Below are positions 22,399 through 32,986 of a DNA stretch of 56,464 bases, piece after piece. Made by a program: the position numbers and the translations under genes. How positions within the stretch are numbered: position 1 is the first letter of the stretch; every line of letters begins with the position of its first letter. This stretch comes from Amphimedon queenslandica (lineage: Eukaryota; Porifera; Demospongiae; Haplosclerida; Niphatidae): assembly GCF_000090795.2 (NCBI RefSeq), contig NW_003546265.1, positions 20,450 through 76,913 of the forward strand, in the 5' to 3' direction. The notes below the pieces were generated by a model. It was not told where the DNA came from. It was given only the letters and a program-made list of their open reading frames with translations, and did no database searches.

Positions 22399-24782
22399 TT
22401 ACAAAATAGAGCAGCCATTGTCTTGCTTAGATGTCCTTCTTCTTTCTCTGCGTTCCCTTAAAGCAATCTGTTCATATTCCTCTTTACTTGATGGAGGATG
22501 ATGACTTGCTTCTCCTCCTCCTCCTCCTCCTCCTCCTCCTCCTCCAAATGCTTCTATTTCTCTTGACAGTTCTTCTTGATGAAGTCTCATTGCTAGCTCT
22601 TCACTATATACATACAAAGATAAATGCACATTATATATCACAAAATATATCAACATCATGAGTCCTTACTCTGCTAGCAGCTGCCTTGTGGCGATAGAGG
22701 CCTCTGTTGGACTGTCCACTGGTTGAATGGGTTGTTCCTCTTCTGACATTAGATCCATTGCAATCTGAGTGCTATAAACATGAGAAGGGAGTAGAAAATA
22801 AGCTTCAGTTTTGACTTGCTTTAGGCTTTACTGAAGCTGCTTTCCCAAAACATCTACCATGGACAACCAGTCTATTGTTTTTAGTGAATGTTATGGTCCA
22901 TAAAATTTTTCAAGCAACTTTAAAAATTCGTAAAAAAATCTAAATTTGATCGGAATCAGCTTAAAATTGATATACAACATTAGAACATGTATATGTATAA
23001 GAAAAAATTATAAAAATGAAGAATTCTCTCCTAGTCATTTTTGGCGAAATTTGGCTCGAGACCATGTACTATATAGTACAGGGACTTTGGCCCAATTCCG
23101 AAGCAACTTTAAAAATTCGTAAAAAATTCAAATTTGATCAGAATCAGTTCAAACTTGATATACAACATTAGAACATGTATATGTATAAGAAAAAATTATA
23201 AAAATGGAAAATTCTCTCCTAGTCATTTTTGACAGTACCTGTCCTTACTACACATGTACAATGTAGCTCATCAGTTTTGCTTACAAACAAGAGGCCCTGT
23301 CTCATATACTTACTCTAATTCAGCTGTATATTCTGGTACTTTCGGTTCCTCCTTCTTCTCTGTCTCTCTCTCCTCCACTTCCATCGGCACATCAATCTCC
23401 TCCCCCGTACTGAAGTAAAAATAAATAAATAATATTATTAGTAAAAATACTGTTTAATTACAATCTTTGTGTCACAGTTTGAGGGAGGTTTGAAGATGGT
23501 TTGAAGTTTGAGTCGAGGAAAGATCCACTGTCGTCAATATCGCTGAGGACATGCCACACGTGACCCAACTCATTCAGGAACCCAAAATCAGTAACTAGTA
23601 ATAAGAGCTCATTCTAATGAGGAGAGAGAGAGAGAGAGAGAGATGATGCAATATTGAAAAAAAGAATTCATCACTACATTTCTTTTAAGCATTGTATTAA
23701 AGTGATTATTTCTAAAGAAGACACATAGTTCTCCCTCACTGACGACCCTATTCAGCTCACATAGACCGTGATAGGTTAGCTGTGATGCTGTACTTTCCAA
23801 AAAATCAGTTATAACTATAGCTATAGAATAAATAGAAATAATACAATAAAACACAGGCCTAGTACTATTACTACAGTGTATTTACCTGCATTTACTTTAG
23901 CACTGTCATCAGATGACCTATCATTAATTGCTTGCTCCACTAGTTGATTATAAGTTGAAGAGGAGACGAGAGGGTAAGACTGTTGATCTGACGGCTCGGG
24001 TAACCAGCCGTGATAGAGAGGGACACTGAGCAAATCGAATATAGAGAGTTCCTGAGTGAATTCAAAACCAGAAACACTAAGAGAGAGAGAGATACGACAC
24101 AAAATGCATACATGAAATCAACTTGGCATCAAATCACATTAAAAACCTAGCCAAACCAGTCCAACCTGTTAAACTTGACGTTTATGTCAAGCCCGGTCAA
24201 TAGTCTAGGGAACACAGATATGGCATCTCCCACATTCTGTTCATAATTAGTAACTTCGGTCTCACTTAGATCCTAGAGAGAAAACACAAAGCAGTATATT
24301 CATTAGAGGCTGATTATTGACGTACGTTTGGCCTGCACTGAAACAGACAGGATCCTAATAAGTCCATTAATCTTTGCGAAGTGATTAAAGTCTCACCTAC
24401 ATACATGACATGTATATATACAACACAAAATGACACCATAAATTTGAAATCAGATTCAATCCTAGCTTGGCAGACCTTTCATTTCAAAATAGGCACATAA
24501 CATGTACTGGTAGTTCTGTGTACCTGGTGGTATAACGAGGAGGTTTCTAAGAATAAGTACATTGCATATGGCGAGTAGTGGACAGGGACCATTCTCATTT
24601 TGAGTAACAATGGGTACAAACACATTATCATCAGACTCAGTGCTGCCCCAGGGGATCCACTTCAACTGATGAACCCCGTCACTAGCAGGGCCTGAAGACT
24701 AGAAAGGTACTGTAAGTATACTGAAATAGCAGTCTGTTACTTGTTTGGGTTCCTTTTTCTCAGAAGACATGATCTCGGACAT
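22399..24782 (-). CDS. MINDY1/2: MINDY1/2 (FAM63) K48-specific deubiquitinase
   Basis: Ten exons (24782-24741, 24698-24524, 24396-24326, 24272-24166, 24076-23886, 23814-23678, 23613-23462, 23409-23314, 22771-22670 and 22603-22399) give 425 aa. MINDY enzymes trim K48-linked polyubiquitin chains. The catalytic segment TQNENGPCPLLA carries the oxyanion Gln and Cys53. The His is H233 in VFFRNNHFNTM. Other family blocks are SIFDLLSVPLYHGWLPEP, STYNQLVEQ, STASQLTYHGLCELN and LLLVTDFGFL. The C-terminal tail has a MIU-like acidic/Ala helix (DEELAMRLHQEELSRE), a run of 11 Gly, and ends in CSIL, a possible CaaX prenylation box. Vertebrate MINDY1 also ends in a C-x-x-L tail. The poly(A) signal of the upstream gene is only ~53 bp before this ATG. 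Confidence 0.93.
22895..23235 (-). repeat. ~186-bp repeat, two monomers in MINDY intron
   Basis: Two inverted monomers with a core near 23063-23085 (CATGTACTATATAGTACAGG). They lie in the intron between the exons ending at 23314 and starting at 22771. Confidence 0.82.
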
Positions 24783-24834
24783 GATTGACTGAACAAGACA
24801 ATACTCTTGTTTTTAACCCGTTCACATTGGTTAT

Positions 24835-24840
24835 TTTATT
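24835..24840 (-). promoter_or_regulatory. Candidate poly(A) signal of the RhoGAP gene
   Basis: TTTATT on the plus strand is AATAAA on the minus strand. It lies ~170 bp past the RhoGAP stop and ~53 bp before the MINDY ATG, so termination of one gene and initiation of the next must nearly overlap. Confidence 0.45.
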
Positions 24841-25006
24841 AAAATTAACTAACTACTAAACTTAATAAACCGACGCATGCTCATTGTTTTTTATCACCAA
24901 CAAAAATTTGCAGACTCTCTTCTCAAAAAATTTTATAATTAATACGCATTCATCCTAACAACATTTTAAAAAGCTCTCCTAAAGGAGACGAGTTAAAACT
25001 AGTTTC

Positions 25007-28000
25007 TTAAATAGACTCTGACAAAGGAGCACTGCTGCTGCTGCTGGAGTCATCACTTCCGGTTTGATCAGGAGCAGATTCAGCAACTGAGAGTTGATCA
25101 CGATTCTTTATTAGATATTCTAGGAGCCGCGTAGCTTGCCCAGGGTCAAGTTGAGGGAAGAGAGAGAGGCCACATGCTATGCCGAGAGTTCGAGCATTCA
25201 TCTTGTTCTCGGGCTCGCCAGAAATGTTTGACATTAATTCAACTACTAGGGACAGCAGTCGGAGCTCTTGATTCGTACAGTTAGCAGTTATTTCCTCTAT
25301 AAGAGGAGGGGCCTAGAGAGAAAGAGGGGGGTAGAGAAAGAGGGTGGGTATCATGTAGATTAAAGAGTGACTTTAATACTCACTCCTTCAGTGGTAGGAC
25401 GAGAGAGAAGCTCTGATATGTTGGCCATTACTTTAGACGAAATGAGATGATTCTCTCTCAAATGAAGCTTCAACAAACCACTGATATTATTCGGATCATA
25501 CTGCTCCATCACTAATGACCTTAATTGAAAAATATATTTTTTTAAATCAACAGAGTGACATTGCTACTTTAGTTTATCTTTGTCTTGTCCAGCTGTCTTA
25601 AAGTCGGCATGTAAGGATCTAATGGTGCTGGTCTCTCCAGGGACACGAAATATACCCTCCTCTTTTAGGGCATTGGGCTGATTGAGATACTCAACACAAA
25701 CCTCAACAAGGAATGGATTTAAACCTACAACGATAACTATATAAATATTTTCAGTAAAGAGAATTAGACCGTACCTTCTATCTTAATAGCAGGGACTGGT
25801 CCGTTCCCCTTTCCTTTTCCTCCTCCTCCAGTTAATGAGGATACGCCCAAAAACATGGCCCCTCGACTTGCTAGCTCCGACGGACTGAGAAGTGACATGG
25901 CTCGATACTGAGTCTTACGTGCTTGAACCTCAAGAGCTCCATCCTGAGATCGCACATAAAACTGGCAGTGATTGAACTGATATTGTATTTACCTTATATG
26001 AATACTCATCAAAGTCAAATGACGGGGGCAAGGGAGGGGATTCGATGTCAAAGTTTTTGAAGAAATAACTCTGACAGAAGTCAGGAACAATGAAGTAGTC
26101 CCTGCAGGCACTGGACTATGAATTATAAAGAAAAGAGAAAGATATCAATGTACTAGTATAAACTTATAAACATTTTCTTATTGTTAATGATTCAATACAG
26201 ATTAGTATGTATATACAGAAGGAAATTCAATTTCTGAGAAGGAAATCATGAAATAACATGTTAGATCATAAGGAACATTAACCACTAAATTATAAAATAT
26301 TACCATTGTAATAATAATAATAATAGTTATGTGATGTAGAGGTGAGCCTTTACAGTGGAATTACTCTTACAATTCAACACTGCCTTTAAATTATACCTCA
26401 TTAATGATGGCCAAAATTGTAGAGATAACAACACTATAAATGTCGTCAGATCAGATGTTATCATATTTAAACAAATCGGCCATGCAATTATGATAAAGGA
26501 CTACGTGTATAATTCTAAAATGACATTATGTCACTCTAACCAGTTCCGTCTCTATCTTTCCTAACAGTGAGAGCTGTAATGTCTCAAAGCTCTTCAATGC
26601 AGTGTGAACAACTGAGACCATCTGCTCTGTTGTATCTTGTAATGATAGCAGAGCCTAAAAGAGAGAGAGAGAGAGAGGAAGAGAGGGACTAGCAGACATC
26701 ATGTACCTGGGGAAGATGCTGTAATGTTAATTCTTGTACGTTAGCGTTTAGCTTTTCAACACAGCTTTCATAATCAAGCCTAGCCTAACAGAAAAATAAT
26801 AATAATGCCAAGTATTACAAATAATGATAAGTAATAGCATACCTCGTCCACTTTCCTACAAATCTGCTGTTCTTTCTCGTACAGTTTATTACCAGCCACT
26901 GGCTCCCACACTGCCCCATACTCCTTATGTATCATCATCAGTGACCCCTCCCACTCGGCAGCTAAAGAGAAATAACGCTCTTTAGCCTTCTGGGTTTGAA
27001 GCCTAACTTGCTGATAGTCTTTGACCTTGTGATTGACTTCAGCGTTTATCTATGAATTAAAGAAGACAAAGAATGTAGCAAGTAGAGAAGATAATTGTAT
27101 CTTACAGTTTGGAATCTTTTCTCAAGATCAGAGAGAAGGAAGACGGACAATGGCTGGACAACTTTCTCCTCTAACTCAGTGACCATCTTTGACCTGTACA
27201 TCCCCTCCTGTAGTGAGTGCTGCTTTATGTGATCCCAACTCTCCTTCAAAACCCTAAACAATAATTGAACACATTTCTTTAATTAGCCACACTTCTATAA
27301 TTAGATACACTTTAATATGATAATGCTTATCAATAATGTGGACTTTAAAAAATCAGATCACAAATATCATTTAGCTCTCTTACCCTTCAAAGCTGATAAA
27401 TTTACAATCATCAAGTATCGAAGACGATAATTTCCCGAGAGATTTGACCCGATCCTTTTCTAAGGATATCCTCTTCTTGACTAGCCCCAATAGCCCCTGT
27501 ATATTGCAAATACATTTGACATTTAGTTACACTGTACATCTACGCATACAAATAGGAGTGAATGTTAGCTATTATTACTAAAGTGGGTGGCCAGGTATCA
27601 GCCATCAATAAACAATTATCAGCCAATTGCCAAAACACAGGCCGAGTGCACAGTATCACTGATTACATGATATAAGGTGTACGTATTCACAATGCTATTA
27701 TGCATGTGGTAAACTTTACCTTAGCACTTCTTAGTAAGACATCAATTTGTTCACGAACTGTCTCATAGTGTTCCTACAAGAGAAAGTCTATCAAATCTAC
27801 CACACTATCAATTGTGCTCTGCCTAATCCAAAAGATAGTCAAAATTCTATTGGTAAAAGTCCCTGTACTATAGTACATGGTCTAGGGCAAAATTTGACTA
27901 AAATGAAAAGGATAGGATTCTCCATTTTTATTGCATTTTCTGATGCATATACATGTTCTTATGTTTGTAGGCAAAAGCTTTCAAAGATCACCTACTTTCA

Positions 28001-28604
28001 TAAACAATCAGTGACATACTAACCATGTCAAGGAGTGTTTCATTGCAATGACTACTGAACTGATTAGTATTGTATACATTAGTAAAGATATCAATAACTC
28101 AAGGTAGACACACACTCTCTCTCATAAACTATGGCTTATAGACTACACAAGTCACTTAATTAAAACAGTTTTCAAAACCAGCTATCACTAATATAAGCTC
28201 AAATTTTCACACATGCATATACATCACAAATGTATGTGTGCATGTGTGTGTGTGTGTAAAATAGTGTCTCATTGGTATTCATAATTATACTACGAGTTAT
28301 CACAAGGAGCTGCATGGAGCTTATACTGTTACTACTACAAAGACTAGTCACTTTATCAATTTAAATTAGTAGTCTGGGTATATGCTTTATGGTTAATTAT
28401 CAAGGTCAATGGTCAATTGTACAACACATTATTGAACAAGAAGAACATATGCTTTCTCTACCTCTCTCTCTCTCCTTCTCAAAAGTTCCTATAGTAAGAA
28501 TAACATAAGTGAAATTATTTAAATATGCAGTGGTTGTGCATAAGCAAATAAAATGCATCAATCTTATTTCTCGTCTGATGATAATAAAGCAGTTATAATT
28601 TGCC

Positions 28605-28649
<45 letters not shown>

Positions 28650-29104
28650 TATTATTATGATTATCATTATTATGAGCTCATATTATCACAGGCCTTGGAT
28701 AATGTTATGGCAGTCTGTGCCTGTAAACAGTAAACATAATGACACTACTTGCAATAGCCAACAACATGTAATCCAGCTTATGAACGTATCACGAATATTG
28801 ATGTGCATGTACATGTACACACAACATATATAATACTTATAATTATTATAATATTTATGTTCTTCCTGAGAAAGAGAGAGGAAGAAAAGGAAATAAGAGA
28901 GATCAGAAAAAAGATATCAACCCAAATTTTAATAGATATGCATAACACAGTGTAAAATATTGTCATAATATATATATACATAGAAATCGTTTCTTATAAA
29001 TTGCTGGTACTCACGACTATAAGGAGTCTCGGGTTATCTATGACGAGACCTAGCGAAGCATGAAACGAGTGCCGCTTTAGTGTATTAGCAACAGACATGG
29101 CCAT
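25007..29104 (-). CDS. F-BAR-like/RhoGAP two-domain protein
   Basis: Twelve exons give 564 aa: 29104-29015, 27773-27720, 27496-27384, 27253-27106, 27049-26843, 26784-26707, 26654-26541, 26115-25993, 25943-25775, 25724-25568, 25519-25384 and 25312-25007. The N-terminal ~290 residues are helical and read like an FCH/F-BAR domain: LVKKRISLEKDRVKSLGKL, then VLKESWDHIKQHSLQEG and ELEEKVVQPLSVF. A linker with a Gly/Lys patch follows. The RhoGAP domain begins at LNPFLVEVCVEYLNQ, with arginine-finger segment EEGIFRVPGETSTI, then ISGLLKLHLRENHLI and NKMNARTLGIACGLSLFP. The usual LREL-PEP-LI motif is degraded. It should bind curved membrane and switch off Rho-family GTPases. I do not recognise it as a named vertebrate subfamily (srGAP, ARHGAP29/45 or GRAF). 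Confidence 0.85.
27855..27985 (+). repeat. ~186-bp repeat, partial copy
   Basis: Carries GTCCCTGTACTATAGTACAT then GGTCTAGGGCAAAATTTGAC and CATATACATGTTCTTATGTT. It lies in the first intron of the RhoGAP gene. Confidence 0.75.
28606..28675. repeat. (ATT)n tract
   Basis: Imperfect ATT/ATC trinucleotide run inside the long first intron of the RhoGAP gene. Confidence 0.85.
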
Positions 29105-29326
29105 GACTGCAACCAGCTAACTTTTATCTTTATAGTTCACTACAAGTCTTCAACGTGATCCTCAGATTGATTTTTGCCTTATCAAACCACACCCAATTGT
29201 GTGGGCTACGCCCATAATAGTTAACTAACGTTTCAATGGACGGAATTAATTTTAATAAATAAAAATGTTTTTTTTTAGTTTTTCTGTCAACACAAAGAAA
29301 GAGAAACAAAAATGACAATAACATTT

Positions 29327-31252
29327 CTAATTACATGTAGATGAGTAACTGGATACTTCGATTTTTCTTCTTTTTTGCAATAGATACACAGTAATAAAGA
29401 TTATACTGACCTAGATGTAAATAATGTTACAATAAGATATTGGGGTGGGTTGATAATCGATCTTACCTGAGACAATACCAAAGCGACGATGCACTTTATT
29501 GCAGTTGATCTGAATTCACTTAAACTTGTTAAAAACTTATCACCACAACCCTATTGTAAAGAATTCTCTATAATACTTGATCACCAGCCTCTTAGCAATT
29601 AAAAAAAAAATCTCCCCACCTCTTCTCTCTCTCTCTCTCTCACTTACCACAGACCAAACTGATTCATTGACTGGTCTATACCATCTTCTACTCGTTCTAT
29701 ATGGTAGAACTACCCTCTTACAGACCTCGTGGTTATTACTTATGTTGCATGTACAGGAATCTGGCAGGAGACTGTCGTGCTTCTCTATATACATAGAATT
29801 AAGGAGTGCCCAATCGATTGGACCTCTTGCACCACAGCAACCGCTCTAATGGTAAGGAAAGTAAGAAAGGGAAGAGAGAGAAGAGAAGAGAAAAAAGAAA
29901 GAGAAAAATGATGAAAAGAAAATATCACACTCAAGCAGTGTACATTTATGACTATCATGAAATACTTCATAAACATTCCAAGCATAGGACTTGTAATGAA
30001 TACAGCTGAAAGAGTATTGCTGTAAAATGAGCTGATTTTATTACCTTTGATTGTACAAAGTCTACAATGCCATTTATGAATGGAGAGTGTTGTTGATCAT
30101 CAGATGCATGCCTGTAAGCCTTGATAAGATCAGAGGAGAGCAATAAGATGTTCGTCCTGCTCTATTAAGGATAATTGGAGGAGGGATAATCCAATCAATA
30201 TACTGTATGGTGTGATACATCTATGTATGCAAACACGGGCTTTTGAAATCTGAGACCCGGTATGAGAATAATCACGTACACACAAAAACCATGTACATGT
30301 ACATGTACATGTATTCTTAAGAAGCTTATTAAGACAGCTAGTGTACAAGTCCTAAAACAATGTGATTCAGGATGCCCCCATATTGTGTTAGTACACAATA
30401 TGGGGACATAGTAAATACCATACTCGCCCCATGCCCAATTAAACCCTCCATGCCCAATTAAACACACCTCTTGATAAATAATTGGATGTCTCAGGTGATG
30501 CATTGTTTAGATAGGAACAATCATGAAATGCTCCAGGAGGTGCTTGTTTAGAGAGGTAGTGCATTAATTGGAACAAGTATGATACTCAATCTGAAACTAC
30601 AGAATGTGCATCTAAACATGCTCAGTTTATTGATTGATTTACATGTTTATATTTCCAACATACAAGACATAGTCTACTCTTGACGACATGCACATGACTA
30701 TCACACAAACAAACATGCAAGTGAATGACACAATCATTCTCTTACTATCAACGACATTTTGAATAATACGAATGTGGCAGCCAACGCTACAATCACTGCA
30801 ATGAGAGCCAGGGCAAGATACTAAAAATAGAACATAAAGAATTACTAAATATAGAAATGGCCATAAATGCTACATCAAATATTCATCACTTTAAAAGGAT
30901 TCATGACAATCAGTTACCACACACATGTGTACATGTACATATACACAACACATAAACACAAAGACTAGTCATAAATGCATGCCCCAGGGTTTTGTGGGCA
31001 GTAGACCATAACATAAAACAAAGAAACAAATCTCTTCCAATCAGTTGTTATCAATATTGGCAACAATAAGCCAAAACAAGCATAAAGGTCATTACTGTGT
31101 ACATACATACAGCAGAGGCAAGAATAAAAAATTAAGCAATTCATGTCACTTTTTCCAAAAAATTGTACACGTACATGCGCAGTCTAAACTGATATTTTTG
31201 GCTTTGAAAAGGTACACTATTATCATATATGCATTATCAAAGAAAACTACAA

Positions 31253-31300
<48 letters not shown>

Positions 31301-32710
31301 GTGTGCTTTATATAACATAACAATATGGGAATTGATATCCGAGGTGGAGGGTGTGACCCATATCAGTGTGTTATATATGTTATATTTCATTTATGAATCT
31401 CATTAATGAGATATACATATGTGTGAGTGGACAGAATGAAAGCTCACTAGTCTGAGTGTTCTTCTTTTGACGGTTGTGGCCCCAGCAAAGCCCACTAGTG
31501 ACATTACTAATACTGATATACCAGCAAGAGTCATGATAGTGGCTAGAGACAAGTATGTGTGAACTGATGAAGAGAGAAGGAGAGAGAGAAATAGAAGAGG
31601 AGAGTGGGGGAGGGAGAGAGTTTTATAAGGTTCAGTAAACAATGATAATTAACACTATACATGTAACAAGAAGAATGTGGTTGTGTATAGATTAGGAATA
31701 ACTGCCACATTACAGCTATATGTGCTATAGAGTGGAGTGACAAACAGTGGGCCAGGCATAAGCAATGCATATGTGTTAAAAGATAACAAACTTTCTGGCA
31801 TCTTTTTAAACCTGTTCAGTAATTAAAATAATTATTTTAATTACTGAGCAGGTGCACATGTACAGCACATGCAAGGTAAGCTAGCACAGCCTAGCAGGTG
31901 TCAAGTGGATAGTAATAACAATACATGATGTAAAATGATACCAGGATGTCTTTATAACTTACCTTTAGAATATTTATGCATAACATACAGAGATACACCT
32001 GCTAATATACATACAAAACCTATGACCTGTAAAAATGAAAAAGAATGACAAGAAAAGTATAAAAAATGGCCGAGAGAGCTTTATTATAAAAAAGTAAAGC
32101 AAGACATTTAGGCATAAATAAACCAATAATACATTTAGGCAAAAAAATAAACCAATCATAGTTCCTGGAAGACTACAAAGTATACTCTCTCTGCCAGTCA
32201 TAATGACAGCCTTAACTGAAAATAGGAAATCTAACAGAGATCACAGCCATGACATACTCATACTATTGAAAAGGAAGCTCTTGCTTTCCTTTCTGGTACA
32301 AATGTGTCACATTTCAATCACGTACAGGCACATCTAATGTAACTGTATACGTGAAAAGACTGTCCAATGGGGAAACAAAACCCATAGAAATATCAAGCAT
32401 CATTACAGCACATACACAAAGCAAAGAGGCCAACAACAAGCAAATTAATCAATGATGCACTACTGGTGCTTCAAATAGCCTAATGACTTACAAAAAGGAA
32501 TATATTATATGCTATAAATACGAAGAGGGAGACATCTTTAGTGAGTGCCTTCCCCGAGGAGACGAAAGCCCGTCTCTTGTTGGATTGGAAGAGTAGGATC
32601 CGGTTGCAGGGGGAGATGAGGTACTTTAGTATCGTAAATATCTTGAATACCCGGCCTAAGTCATGAGAGGAGAAATGTAGCTTGAGAGAACTAGCAGGGA
32701 AACGATCCAT
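29327..32710 (-). CDS. Tetraspanin
   Basis: Eight exons (32710-32492, 32026-31963, 31563-31448, 30820-30746, 30161-30045, 29845-29648, 29550-29467 and 29410-29327) give 318 aa. Four hydrophobic helices are visible: TM1 across the first two exons (LFVFIAYNIFLFVIGFVCIL), TM2 with a polar Gly-rich end (VMSLVGFAGATTVKRR), TM3 (YLALALIAVIVALAATFVLF) and TM4 (CIVALVLSQVSIIFITVYLL). The large extracellular loop carries the family hallmark CCG, plus SCTC, a lone Cys and the closing GC, six Cys in all. The N-terminal cytoplasmic part (~56 residues) is much longer than the usual ~10. It is part of the minus-strand gene series; its stop is 222 bp from the RhoGAP ATG. The subfamily is not determined. Confidence 0.9.
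30376..30405. repeat. Perfect 12-bp inverted repeat with 6-nt loop
   Basis: CCCCATATTGTG (30376-30387) pairs exactly with CACAATATGGGG (30394-30405) around TTAGTA. It lies in tetraspanin intron 4, next to the dispersed element at 30425-30560. Confidence 0.85.
30425..30560 (+). repeat. Dispersed element, copy 1
   Basis: Shares long runs with the reverse complement of about 50885-51010, for example TTTAGATAGGAACAAT, GAAATGCTCCAGGAGGT and ACACACCTCTTGATAAAT. It includes a short local duplication of ATGCCCAATTAAAC. Two copies ~20 kb apart in opposite orientation indicate a transposable-element remnant. Confidence 0.75.
31256..31298. repeat. (TA)n microsatellite
   Basis: About 21 TA units in tetraspanin intron 3. 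Just after it, at ~31308-31386, is a short imperfect inverted repeat (ATATGGG .. CCCATAT, with TATATAACATA .. TATGTTATAT outside). Confidence 0.9.
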
Positions 32711-32986
32711 AGTGAAAAGGTGCAAGAGAAAATCGATCTCTGGTCTAGTGGTAACAGAAATCCACAAAAGCTAAGGGGAGGAGTCAGAATTAATTAACTG
32801 AATTAATATTAGTTAAGCCTAATTAACAATTATTTAATAGACTATCAAGTTATAAAAAGTTATTATTTAAATTTAACCAGTCACATGATGCGTGGGCGTG
32901 TCAGCCACGCCCTAGTTGTGGGCGTTGTCCAAAACACAAAAGTTATCCCCTTTTTCAGCTTTTTCTAGATTTAGGAATTCTAAAAT
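32711..32986. promoter_or_regulatory. Divergent promoter region, tetraspanin and HS1BP3
   Basis: Only 276 bp separate the two divergent start codons. It contains a small GC-rich patch (GATGCGTGGGCGTGTC..ACGCCC) in AT-rich surroundings. A shared bidirectional promoter is the simplest inference; individual sites were not identified. Confidence 0.5.

Noticed and set aside
27747..28022. Plus-strand frame opposite the RhoGAP gene
   Set aside because: It covers a minus-strand exon and a dispersed repeat; no domain.
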